Part shown: piece after piece, positions 1 to 6,898 of the stretch
Layout: every line of letters begins with the position of its first letter
How positions within the stretch are numbered: the stretch's first letter is position 1
Assembly (NCBI GenBank): GCA_017472105.1
Contig: JAFUQY010000056.1
Span: 1 to 18,810, forward strand
Length of the DNA: 18,810 bases
Source of the DNA: Clostridia bacterium
Lineage (GTDB): Bacteria; Bacillota_A; Clostridia; Oscillospirales; CAG-272
Reading direction: 5' to 3'
Made by a program: the position numbers and the translations under genes
Notes under the pieces: model-generated
Database searches by the model: none
What the model was told of the DNA's origin: nothing
Seen by the model: the letters and a program-made list of their open reading frames with translations, nothing else

Positions 1-90
1 AAAAACCTGCATTCCCCTGACGAGACGATGTCCGTTTCCTCCTACGTGAGACTGTGGGAACTGTTGTGTCTGATGCTGAAGAAAGCGTAA
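1..90 (+). CDS. C-terminal end of an unidentified protein (partial)
   Basis: Frame 1 is open from the first base of the window to a TAA at 88-90 and gives 29 residues ending ...LWELLCLMLKKA. The gene starts upstream of the window. The reading is supported by position: the stop is followed at once by a purine-rich repeat and then by a strong intrinsic terminator at 111-147. The fragment has no motif I recognise, so no function is offered. Confidence 0.5.
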   Translation, partial: KNLHSPDETMSVSSYVRLWELLCLMLKKA

Positions 91-104
91 GATAAGAGAT
101 AATA
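88..104 (+). repeat. Post-stop purine-rich repeat, copy 1
   Basis: TAAGATAAGAGATAATA begins with the stop codon of the partial gene. The same 17 bases occur on the minus strand at 9277-9293, inside the 3' end of the integrase gene, and related sequence follows the stop codon of the AIM24 gene at 7981-8019. It carries several stop triplets. Function unknown. Confidence 0.5.
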
Positions 105-110
105 ACCTGA

Positions 111-150
111 GCCGTACGTTCTCCTTTCCGGAGGATGTGCGGCTTTTGTT
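111..150 (+). terminator. Intrinsic terminator of the partial upstream gene
   Basis: The arm at 111-124 pairs along all 14 positions with 130-143 (Watson-Crick plus a few G-T wobbles) around a 5-nt loop TTTCC. The T-rich run TTTTGTTT follows. It lies 20 bases after the TAA at 90, the expected place. Confidence 0.85.
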
Positions 151-214
151 TCGGTATATGTGACAAACGAAATGCGTTGGATTTGGTTTATCCGACAAAG
201 TTGTTCACGGGATC

Positions 215-243
215 TTGACGGATGCGCAGGGATATGATAGAAT
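215..243 (+). promoter_or_regulatory. SigA-type promoter of the four-helix membrane protein gene
   Basis: TTGACG at 215-220, a 17-nt spacer and TAGAAT at 238-243 closely match the housekeeping consensus. The promoter lies about 40 bases ahead of the ATG at 283 and after the preceding terminator, so the gene is transcribed on its own. Confidence 0.75.
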
Positions 244-282
244 AGGTTCATAAGAACGCAACAGATACATAAGGAGGAGCTT

Positions 283-894
283 ATGAACAGAAAATACTCG
301 GTACCGATTCTCGATCAGGTTCACTATTTCATCCAGATTGCCGCAGGACAGATTGTCGGATTTGCGTCGTACATCCTGCTTTACGGAATTGTGCAGGTGA
401 TTGAGCATGAAAAATTCATGAACTCATCTGCCAAGGTCTATGAACCAGGTCCATTCGTCGTCGTACTGACATACCTGCTGAATGTGATTTGTTATCTGCT
501 CATCCCTCTGGTAATTCAGGCATTGTTCATGAAATCCAAAGCGGAAGATCAGTTTGAAAACACGGATGATCCGCTCCGCTGGCTGAAAAAAGGCGCAATT
601 TACATGGTTCCGCCGACGATTGTGTTTGCCGCTGCCGCTGTTTTTGTCACCGGGTTCGTGTTTCCCATCTCACAGCCGATGGTCTGGATCGGACAAACGG
701 TAATGAGAGTCACCAATATTTTGGCTGTAAACATCATACTCGTACTTTCGGGATGGCTGCTGTACTGGGGATGCCACACCGCCGTACTGCTCGCCGTCTA
801 CCGTCACTTCTGGATGGCATGGGGCAGAAGCAAGGACGAAGGCAAGCTCCGCATGAGCGAGGACGCCTACGGTTCATACGAACCGAAAAACTGA
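283..894 (+). CDS. Four-pass integral membrane protein of unknown function
   Basis: The protein has 203 residues. I see about four hydrophobic segments, near residues 15-40, 58-85, 107-130 and 143-172, with charged stretches between them (for example KSKAEDQFENTDDP after the second) and a hydrophilic C-terminus. This is the layout of a small polytopic membrane protein. There is no signal peptide, transporter signature or catalytic motif that I recognise. The start is set by AAGGAGG at 271-277, six bases before the ATG. The gene stands alone between its own promoter (215-243) and a two-way terminator (905-942) shared with the convergent sigma-factor gene. Function unknown. Confidence 0.85.
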   Translation: MNRKYSVPILDQVHYFIQIAAGQIVGFASYILLYGIVQVIEHEKFMNSSAKVYEPGPFVVVLTYLLNVICYLLIPLVIQALFMKSKAEDQFENTDDPLRWLKKGAIYMVPPTIVFAAAAVFVTGFVFPISQPMVWIGQTVMRVTNILAVNIILVLSGWLLYWGCHTAVLLAVYRHFWMAWGRSKDEGKLRMSEDAYGSYEPKN

Positions 895-904
895 ATCACA
901 AATC

Positions 905-942
905 AAAAAGGAGCCGTTCCCGCACGGGATTGACTCCTTTTT
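905..942. terminator. Bidirectional terminator between convergent genes
   Basis: AAAAAGGAG at 905-913 pairs with CTCCTTTTT at 934-942. A small inner CCC/GGG stem lies between them. A-tract and T-tract flank both sides, so the hairpin can end the + membrane-protein transcript and the minus sigma-factor transcript. Confidence 0.8.
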
Positions 943-948
943 CGCTGT

Positions 949-2241
949 TTATTTCAGAATATAGTCGTAAATGCAGTCGTACCAGTGCACGTAGGTCTCG
1001 CCGTTGACCGTCATCCGCTCGTTCTGCGGGAATCTCTCCGTCCAGAGCTGACCGATTCTGCCGCAGCCCCAGTTGTTTTTGTTGAAGCGGCGCCACAGGA
1101 CGATTCGGCTGTCCCGGTCGATGTATGTCTCCGTCAGCACGCCGGCGTCGTAGGTTTCCACGTCCGTGAGGCAGACGGTGTCGTAGGTTTTGCCCGAGAT
1201 GGTGACGTCAAACCGCCCGCACACGTCGATCACGGGGACCCGTCCGCATTCCTTCACGGTGAGGGCGTTTCCCTGCCGCGTGACAGTTCCCTTTGCGCGA
1301 AGATGCGTCTCGAATCCGCAGTTGTCCTCGCCGTAACCCCAGTTGTCCGTGAAGGGCGCGCCGTCGAGGAAGGTGTACATGTGCTTCATGCCGTCCTCGT
1401 TGTGGAAGTCCGCCAGCAGACGGCAGTGCGTGTCGGTGAGCTGTGCGATGAACCCGCGGTGTACGGTGTTGTCCGCGAACACGAGATTGTCGGGAGAATC
1501 GTAACCGCTCTCGATCGTGGCAATTTCAACCCCTTCGATCCCGTGAACCGCCGCGCGTCCGGTGACCTCCATCTGCATCGTGTTGGTCAGCTTTTTCTCC
1601 GGGAAATCGTACGCCGCCCACGCGCATTTCTCACCCAGCCGCGGAACGATGCCCCAGCCGATGATCGCTTCGTGAATCACCTCAAACGGCGCGTCGTCCC
1701 TCTCACGGATGGTGTATTCGGGCATGGTTTTCGGGAAATTCAGCATAGTATCAAACCTCTTTTCTCTCAGATTTGCCGCAGGATAGGCCTTCCGGAAATT
1801 GCTCCGCGCGGTGAGAAGCCGGCTTTTGAGCGTGCCTTCCGGGATTCCCAGCATCTCTGCGGCTTTTTTCTGCGGCATGCCGTCGAGGTAGCAGAGAATC
1901 AGCAGTTCGCGGTCCTTTTCCCGCAGAGCCGACAGCGTTTCGCGCACCAGAAGATCCGCCGGATGCGCATGCCGTCCCATCGGGAAGCTGTCGAGGCGGT
2001 CTGTCTGAATTTCCACCCCGGGCGTGCGGTAGTGATCGGTGAGTCTGTTCCGCGCAATCCGGTACAGCCACGGCCGGAAGGAATCCGCGTTCCGCAGTGC
2101 GGGATAATGGGTCACGACAGAGAGGCAAACGTCCTGTAAAATATCCGCCGCCGCTTCCCTGTCCGAGATGCGGAAATTCACGTACCGCTGGAGTGCGCCG
2201 TAGTTTTCCGTCAGAAGCCGCTCGAACAGTTCTTTTTCCAT
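949..2241 (-). CDS. ECF-type sigma-70 factor with a large fused C-terminal domain
   Basis: The protein has 430 residues. Residues 5-75 are a sigma region 2 (DILQDVCLSV around 33-42, then SFRPWLYRIARNRLTDHYR). Residues about 100-152 are a region 4 helix-turn-helix with the usual LCYLDGMPQKKAAEMLGIP...GTLKSRL wording. ECF sigma factors recognise stress or envelope promoters, and most end near residue 170-200. Here about 265 Trp- and Tyr-rich residues follow, starting at MLNFPKTMPEYT. I cannot assign this part to a named domain; it may sense a signal or act as a built-in anti-sigma part (inference). The start is supported by AGGAAGG just upstream. A 10-bp palindrome TAACCGGTTA at 2267-2276 lies before it. 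No anti-sigma gene is adjacent. The lipoprotein gene lies 94 bases upstream on the same strand and the two may be co-transcribed. Confidence 0.85.
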   Translation of the reverse strand: MEKELFERLLTENYGALQRYVNFRISDREAAADILQDVCLSVVTHYPALRNADSFRPWLYRIARNRLTDHYRTPGVEIQTDRLDSFPMGRHAHPADLLVRETLSALREKDRELLILCYLDGMPQKKAAEMLGIPEGTLKSRLLTARSNFRKAYPAANLREKRFDTMLNFPKTMPEYTIRERDDAPFEVIHEAIIGWGIVPRLGEKCAWAAYDFPEKKLTNTMQMEVTGRAAVHGIEGVEIATIESGYDSPDNLVFADNTVHRGFIAQLTDTHCRLLADFHNEDGMKHMYTFLDGAPFTDNWGYGEDNCGFETHLRAKGTVTRQGNALTVKECGRVPVIDVCGRFDVTISGKTYDTVCLTDVETYDAGVLTETYIDRDSRIVLWRRFNKNNWGCGRIGQLWTERFPQNERMTVNGETYVHWYDCIYDYILK

Positions 2242-2335
2242 GGTCAGCCTTCCTTTCTGTATTTGTTAACCGGTTACATCCATACAGACGGAAAAACGGG
2301 AGAAAAGTTTGGTTTTTCTGAAAATTGATCGGAAA

Positions 2336-4249
2336 TTATTTCGCCGTGACAGTGGATGTGTCCGTGCCGACGGTGACGGTGTAGTCTTCGCCGGACATGA
2401 GCGCATCGGATGTGAGGAAGAACACGTTTCCGCCGGACTGCGCCTTGCCTGAGAAGATCACGTCGCCGGACGCATCCTTCACTTCCACGGCATCTCCCGC
2501 CGTCATGCGTGCGGATACGGTGATGGACGGATTTTTCGTGATCTGCGTCACATTGCCGGTGCTCTGCGCAAATGCCGCGTAGGTGCCGCCGGAGAGGGTG
2601 ACTGTACCGTTTGCGTCGAAGATGCCGTCGGGATTGCCGTAGATCTGCATCCTCGGGTTGTCGACGATTACGGTGCCGCCGGTCATCTCGATCGTTCCGT
2701 TGGAGTCGAGCACGTCCACGCCGCCGGTCAGACGGATATTGCCGCCGGTGATTCTGATCCAGACGCCCTCTTCGGGAGTTTCACCACCCATGCCGCCGCC
2801 GAATCCGCCCATGTTTCCTCCGCCGAAGCCTCCGTTGTTCCGGTCGCCGCGGTTGAATCCCTGCGTCGGGACGGTTTCGTCCGTGTTTTCGCCGGTTTCC
2901 GCAGGCACATCTGGAGGTGTCATACCGTCGGGCATCGTCATGTCATCCGGGAATTCCATACCGTCAGGCATCTCGGGCATCGTTCCGCCGTCCGGGAATT
3001 CCATTCCATCGGGAGGAGTCATGCCGCCGAATCCGCCGAAACCGCCGCCCATACCGCCGGGCATTGCGGGTACATTCTCTTCGGTTTCCGCAATGGTGAT
3101 GAGCGTTCTGTCCGTCGAGAGCGTGGTGCCTGCGGGAATAACCTCAGCGGAGCTTTCCATGGAGAATCCACCGTCCTTGCCGCCTTTGCTGCCCCTGCCG
3201 CCGTTCTGACGCTGATCCTGCCACTGCCCGAACCAGTCGTCGGCTTCGCTGTCACCCGTGGACGGGCTTGCCGCATTGAGCGCATCATCCGCCGCAGTCA
3301 CATCGATATTGCCGCCGTTGAGCTCGACCTTCATCGCTTCCAGTCCTTCGTAGCTCTCCGTGACGGTCAGATTGCCGCCGTTGACAACCAGCCAGCTTTC
3401 CGCGTGAACACCGTCGTCCCCTGCGGAAATTACGAAACTGCCGCCGTCAATGACGATGTATCCGCGCTCGCTGTCCTCGTCGTTGTTGGATTTCAGCCCG
3501 TCCGCGTCACTGGTTATAACGAAATTGCCGCCCGCGATCTGCACCGAATCCCGTCCCTTGACCGCGTCGCCGACGGAGTTCACATTGAGATTCCCGCTTA
3601 CAATGCGGAGATCGTCCTTTGTGCGGATCCCGCAGGCGTAGTTTCCGGTGACATTCAGGGTGCCGTCGCCGTTGATCGTCAGGTCACAGTCGGAGAAAAT
3701 CGCCGCGTCAGGCTCGTCCTCACCCTCAGCGAAGGTGTAGTCCGCCGAATCCGTGACGGAATTGACGGTGCCGGATGCGAGCGTGATGGACGCGTTTTTA
3801 CAGTTTGCGATGTATATGGGCGCCATGTCCCCGGTGATGTTCACGCCGTCGAGAATGAGCTGGACATTGTCATCCGCGCCCGCCTGAACCACGATCTGTC
3901 CGGTGTAATCTCCGCTGAAGCGGTAGCTGCCCTCTCCCGTGACGGTGATTCTGCCGTCCTCGATGGTCACGTCATCGCTGGCGCAGGATGCGGTTGTGCC
4001 GGAGAGTGTGATTCCGACAGCATCCGCGTTCTCCGTCTGTTTATCAAAGTCCGACAGATCCACTGCCGGGTAAAAATCCGTGGTTTCGTCCGACAGTTCG
4101 CCCGTATCGGTTGTTTCTGTGATCGTTGTGCCGTCGCTCCTGACGATGATCCGTTCGGTTTCATCCGCCTTTCCGGACGTACACGACGCGAGAAGCATGG
4201 ATAAAACGAGGAATAAAGTCAAATTCTTCTTCACTTTTCTGTACTGCAT
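2336..4249 (-). CDS. Secreted beta-helix lipoprotein, Cthe_2159-type carbohydrate-binding family
   Basis: The protein has 637 residues from the ATG at 4249, chosen because AAAAGGAGG precedes it; an in-frame ATG 14 codons earlier has no ribosome site. Residues 1-22 are a lipoprotein signal peptide ending in lipobox LAS-C23, so the protein should be lipid-anchored outside the membrane. Residues about 90-330 consist of short turns such as GGNFVITSDADGLKSNND and GGSFVISAGDDGVHAE, typical of the parallel beta-helix of the Cthe_2159 (DUF4353) family, known to bind acidic or cellulosic polysaccharide. Residues about 345-490 are Gly/Met/Pro/Asp-rich low complexity with repeats of PDGMEFPD and GGFGG. 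Beta-helix turns resume at about 494-576, followed by a C-terminal beta domain. Its target is inferred. The sigma gene lies downstream on the same strand. Confidence 0.85.
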   Translation of the reverse strand: MQYRKVKKNLTLFLVLSMLLASCTSGKADETERIIVRSDGTTITETTDTGELSDETTDFYPAVDLSDFDKQTENADAVGITLSGTTASCASDDVTIEDGRITVTGEGSYRFSGDYTGQIVVQAGADDNVQLILDGVNITGDMAPIYIANCKNASITLASGTVNSVTDSADYTFAEGEDEPDAAIFSDCDLTINGDGTLNVTGNYACGIRTKDDLRIVSGNLNVNSVGDAVKGRDSVQIAGGNFVITSDADGLKSNNDEDSERGYIVIDGGSFVISAGDDGVHAESWLVVNGGNLTVTESYEGLEAMKVELNGGNIDVTAADDALNAASPSTGDSEADDWFGQWQDQRQNGGRGSKGGKDGGFSMESSAEVIPAGTTLSTDRTLITIAETEENVPAMPGGMGGGFGGFGGMTPPDGMEFPDGGTMPEMPDGMEFPDDMTMPDGMTPPDVPAETGENTDETVPTQGFNRGDRNNGGFGGGNMGGFGGGMGGETPEEGVWIRITGGNIRLTGGVDVLDSNGTIEMTGGTVIVDNPRMQIYGNPDGIFDANGTVTLSGGTYAAFAQSTGNVTQITKNPSITVSARMTAGDAVEVKDASGDVIFSGKAQSGGNVFFLTSDALMSGEDYTVTVGTDTSTVTAK

Positions 4250-4384
4250 AAAAAATCCTCCTTTTCGCTGAACGGGAGTATTGTACCGCACGAAGGTTAC
4301 GCCCGATTCATGAAAAAGAGGAATATTTGTGAAAATTTTGTGAAAACTACGTCACAGAAGCGGCGGATGTAACGATGATCTGCG

Positions 4385-5167
4385 TCAGAGCATCCGGCTG
4401 CGCTTCTCGAGAAGACGGAAAAACGAGAGGGATTCCTCGTCCGTGACGATTCTGCCGGAGCGGATGTAGGTGAGGCTTCCGGGAATGAGATCGCGCGGCA
4501 GTTTTCCGATGCCGTCGAGAACCGAGATGAGCCGGTTGACCGTACCCGCTGTGCCGTCGATGATGTGCACGTCCCCGAGGAACGCACGGAAGCTGTCGCG
4601 GAAATACGTGAAATGCGTGCATCCGAGCACGACGGCGGCGTATGTTTTCGAGGTGTCGATGACGGTCGAGAGATACGCACAGACGGTTTCGGGATCAAAC
4701 ACGGCGTCCTCAGCCAGCGTGACGAGTCCGGGAGTCGGCACAAGCGAGAGCTGAACCCTGTCGTCCGCCCAGTGCCGGATCAGGCTGTGGAGCTTTTCGC
4801 CGGCGATGGTGACGGGAGTTGCGCACACGAGAATGTTTTCGTTCGGATAATACTGGATCGCGGGTTTGACTGCCGGTTCCATGCCGACGAACGGGACGGA
4901 ATAGGTCTGTCTCAGATGCTCGATCGCCATGCTGGTCGCGGTGTTGCATGCCACAACGATGGTATCGGCTCCCGCGTCAATGAGATACTCCGCCGCGCGG
5001 CAGGAAAGAGCGATGATTTCGTCCTTCGATTTTGTACCGTACGGGACGTTGTCCGTGTCGGCGAAATAGAGGTAATCCGCCCCCGGGAGACGGTCACGCG
5101 CATGGGTCATGACGGAAATCCCGCCCACGCCGGAGTCAAAAAAACCGATTTTCGGCTTTGCGCTCAT
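4385..5167 (-). CDS. murI: Glutamate racemase
   Basis: The product interconverts L- and D-glutamate in the cytoplasm to supply D-Glu for peptidoglycan. The 260 residues have the normal family length. Motifs in order are FFDSGVGG (Asp11), VVACNTAT (Cys74, first catalytic cysteine) and LGCTHF (Cys183 and His185, second catalytic cysteine with its neighbour). The ATG at 5167 is preferred over upstream in-frame codons because AAAGGGGGAT stands just before it, the protein then begins MSAKPKIGFFDSG as in the family, and a promoter at 5198-5226 lies upstream. No other cell-wall gene is adjacent. Confidence 0.95.
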   Translation of the reverse strand: MSAKPKIGFFDSGVGGISVMTHARDRLPGADYLYFADTDNVPYGTKSKDEIIALSCRAAEYLIDAGADTIVVACNTATSMAIEHLRQTYSVPFVGMEPAVKPAIQYYPNENILVCATPVTIAGEKLHSLIRHWADDRVQLSLVPTPGLVTLAEDAVFDPETVCAYLSTVIDTSKTYAAVVLGCTHFTYFRDSFRAFLGDVHIIDGTAGTVNRLISVLDGIGKLPRDLIPGSLTYIRSGRIVTDEESLSFFRLLEKRSRML

Positions 5168-5197
5168 GTGATATCCCCCTTTCAGACTGTTTGTACC

Positions 5198-5226
5198 ATT
5201 ATAGCCCAAACGCCGCGCAATTGCAA
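5198..5226 (-). promoter_or_regulatory. Promoter of murI
   Basis: On the minus strand TTGCAA (5221-5226), a 17-nt spacer and TATAAT (5198-5203) form a SigA-type promoter about 30 bases ahead of the murI ATG. The -10 is perfect and the -35 matches four of six positions. Confidence 0.7.
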
Positions 5227-5250
5227 GGGGGATGCGGAAATTTTGCGGAT

Positions 5251-5433
5251 TTATACGTTCAGCAGTCCGGCAAGTGTGTCCGTGATCTCCGTGAACCAGT
5301 CCTGACAGCGGTATTCGCCGAAGCATGCCGCATCGAGAGCGTTCCGGAGAAGCCGTACAGCCTGCAAATTGTCGGACGGCGCAACCGATTTTTCCAGTTT
5401 CGGACGGGCAGCTCGCTTGAACGGAGAAATCAC
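5251..5433 (-). CDS. Small protein translationally coupled to the P-loop protein gene
   Basis: This is a 60-residue ORF (MISPFKRAARPKLEKS... ending TDTLAGLLNV). Its GTG start overlaps the TGA stop of the upstream P-loop gene in a 4-base GTGA, the usual sign of coupled translation. The N-terminus is basic and the rest could form amphipathic helices. No family is recognised. It ends before the murI promoter, so it belongs to the P-loop operon. The main doubt is that it has no clear ribosome site of its own. Confidence 0.45.
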   Translation of the reverse strand: MISPFKRAARPKLEKSVAPSDNLQAVRLLRNALDAACFGEYRCQDWFTEITDTLAGLLNV

Positions 5434-6101
5434 TCCAGCCCGAAATGCTTCGCAAGCACGGCAAGCATCTCTTCCCGGGTGTCGTTCACGAAGTCAGAGC
5501 GGGTGCAGGTGAAGAATCCCGTGCCGTTCCAGTCTGCTTCAACCGGCGGGTGATAAAGGAACCATGCCCTGAAATTGGCGAGCGTCGCTTCGGGATCCTT
5601 GCATTTTTGGATCTGCTCCATCATGAATTTCTTGTCGGGGTCGTCCCGGTCGAAGAACTTCCGGTAGGTGATGTCCGGCGGATCGCAAAGCATGACGGCA
5701 ACGTGATTGTAGTCCGAAATCTGCCGCAGAATGTCAATGGGAATGTTGGTGTCGGCGATGATCTTCTTCCCGGATGCCGCAAGACGGGTCAGCTCGAGAA
5801 TTTCAATCTCGACACATTCGCGGGAAACCTGCTCCGTCCAGTTCCAGTGCTCCTCCGGCGTCATGTTCAGCCATTCTTCCCAGCCGCTCATCGTGTCAAA
5901 ATAGCACAGACCCGGCTGTTTCCATCGGCTGAGCTTCTCATGCGGGAACACATCGTTGAAATTCTCTCCGCAGAAGATCATGTCATACCGCTCCGACAGC
6001 ATCTTCACCATCGTGGATTTACCCGCATAGCTGTGCCCCGTGATGAAATACACATTGCTGAGATAATGCCTGATAATATTGTCGCTGATCTCGATTTTCA
6101 T
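5430..6101 (-). CDS. P-loop NTPase, kinase-like protein
   Basis: The protein has 223 residues from the ATG at 6101, which has AGGAGG eight bases upstream. An in-frame ATG at 6134 would lie inside the promoter, so I reject it. Residues 22-30, GHSYAGKST, are a Walker A motif and bind nucleotide phosphates. IIADTNIP, near residues 135-142, follows a hydrophobic strand. The rest resembles small nucleotide- or shikimate-type kinases and uridine-kinase-like proteins, with Asp/Arg-rich stretches such as FFDRDDPDKKF that could form a lid. The substrate cannot be read from the sequence. A small ORF is coupled at its 3' end. Confidence 0.8.
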   Translation of the reverse strand: MKIEISDNIIRHYLSNVYFITGHSYAGKSTMVKMLSERYDMIFCGENFNDVFPHEKLSRWKQPGLCYFDTMSGWEEWLNMTPEEHWNWTEQVSRECVEIEILELTRLAASGKKIIADTNIPIDILRQISDYNHVAVMLCDPPDITYRKFFDRDDPDKKFMMEQIQKCKDPEATLANFRAWFLYHPPVEADWNGTGFFTCTRSDFVNDTREEMLAVLAKHFGLE

Positions 6102-6133
6102 ATTCGTCCTCCTGATACAGTCGATCTGTGTCA

Positions 6134-6162
6134 ATTATATCACACAAACACCCATTTTTCAA
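6134..6162 (-). promoter_or_regulatory. Promoter of the P-loop protein operon
   Basis: On the minus strand TTGAAA (6157-6162), a 17-nt spacer and a perfect TATAAT (6134-6139). It separates this transcript from spoVAC, whose terminator lies just upstream. Confidence 0.8.
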
Positions 6163-6172
6163 CCAATCCCAC

Positions 6173-6190
6173 AAAACGCGGAGCGTTTTT
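6173..6190. terminator. Terminator hairpin downstream of spoVAC
   Basis: AAAACGC (6173-6179) pairs perfectly with GCGTTTT (6183-6189) around a 3-nt loop. A and T runs flank both sides. On the minus strand it ends the spoVAC transcript. Confidence 0.7.
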
Positions 6191-6236
6191 ACCTTTTCTC
6201 TTCACCTTTCACTTTTCTCTTTTCACTCTTCTCTTC
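6190..6236 (-). repeat. Polypurine tract directly after the spoVAC stop codon
   Basis: On the minus strand, 46 bases made almost only of A and G (units such as GAGAAGAGAAGAG, GTGAAAAGAG and AAAAGTGAAAGG) run from the TGA stop of spoVAC to the terminator. The GTGAAAAG-type unit repeats imperfectly. It resembles the post-stop purine tracts elsewhere in this window. Function unknown. Confidence 0.5.
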
Positions 6237-6674
6237 TCAAAACATCCCGCTCGCCCAGTAAATCACTCCATACACCACACCCGCCGAGATGCCGTAGACG
6301 ATGACGGGTCCTGCGATCTGGAAAATCTTCGATCCGACACCCATCACATAGCCCTCGGTTTTGTTGTCGATTGCCGCGGAGGTGATGGCGTTGGCGAATC
6401 CCGTGATGGGGACGATGGTACCGCCGCCCGCGAGCTTAGCGAGTTTGTCGAATACACCCAGCCCGGTCAGCAGTGCGGTGAGAAAGATGAGCGTGACGGA
6501 TGTGAGCGTCCCGGCGTCGTCAGCGGAGAGTCCGATATAGCCGTAGAACTGCCGCAGAGCCTCACCGATGACGCAGATACTTCCGCCGAAGACATAGGCA
6601 CGCAGACAGTCGGCAAGGAGCGGTGATTTTTTCGCCCGACCCTGGGCATAACGTGCGTAAATTTTTCCGTTCAT
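6237..6674 (-). CDS. spoVAC: Stage V sporulation protein AC
   Basis: SpoVAC is part of the SpoVA channel in the spore inner membrane that moves dipicolinic acid into the forespore and out again at germination; in B. subtilis it also behaves as a mechanosensitive channel. The 145 residues match the family length and pattern: GGSICVIGEALRQFYG near the N-terminus, LTALLTGLGVFDKLAKLAGGG, VPITGFANAITSAAI and a closing IAGPVIVYGISAGVVYG membrane segment. GGGAG precedes the ATG. The usual partners spoVAD and spoVAE are not in this window, and the gene appears monocistronic between a possible forespore promoter and a terminator. SpoVAE is a related alternative, but length and wording favour SpoVAC. 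Confidence 0.9.
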   Translation of the reverse strand: MNGKIYARYAQGRAKKSPLLADCLRAYVFGGSICVIGEALRQFYGYIGLSADDAGTLTSVTLIFLTALLTGLGVFDKLAKLAGGGTIVPITGFANAITSAAIDNKTEGYVMGVGSKIFQIAGPVIVYGISAGVVYGVIYWASGMF

Positions 6675-6704
6675 GTGAAATCTCCCGAAATTGAGGTTTG
6701 GAAA

Positions 6705-6734
6705 CAGTATTCCGGATCCGCGCGGTGAATATAC
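6705..6734 (-). promoter_or_regulatory. Candidate SigG/SigF promoter of spoVAC
   Basis: On the minus strand GTATA (6730-6734) fits the SigG -35 pattern GHATR. After an 18-nt spacer AATACTG (6705-6711) matches five of seven positions of the CATNHTA -10. This suits a forespore gene, but the match is partial. Confidence 0.3.
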
Positions 6735-6798
6735 GGGGAAATTTTCAGGGGTTTGTGCAAATGTTTACATTTTAACCGGATTTTAATGGGAATTTAAT

Positions 6799-6827
6799 TT
6801 GACATTTCCGCCGGAGAAGTGTATAAT
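6799..6827 (+). promoter_or_regulatory. Perfect consensus SigA promoter of the zinc-ribbon gene
   Basis: TTGACA (6799-6804), 17 nt, TATAAT (6822-6827). A perfect match suggests strong vegetative expression, unlike the divergent spoVAC. Confidence 0.9.
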
Positions 6828-6839
6828 ATGTATGTAACG

Positions 6840-6897
6840 TGTGATACCACTCATGTGATACCGCATTTTATATATACATATTGAAAGGATTGATACC
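6840..6897 (+). repeat. TGTGATACC direct repeats in the 5' leader
   Basis: TGTGATACC occurs at 6840-6848 and 6854-6862, 14 bases apart, just after the transcription start expected from the promoter. TGATACC recurs at 6891-6897 between the ribosome site and the ATG. The spacing suggests a binding site for a repressor or RNA-binding protein; this is inference. Confidence 0.5.
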
Positions 6898-6898
6898 A

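Noticed and set aside
985..2139. Long + strand ORF of 384 codons
   Set aside because: It is antisense to the sigma-factor gene, which has clear domains, a ribosome site and a terminator. High GC opens the opposite frame.
5445..6626. + strand ORF of 393 codons spanning two minus-strand genes
   Set aside because: It runs antisense through the P-loop gene, its promoter and spoVAC, all of which are well supported.
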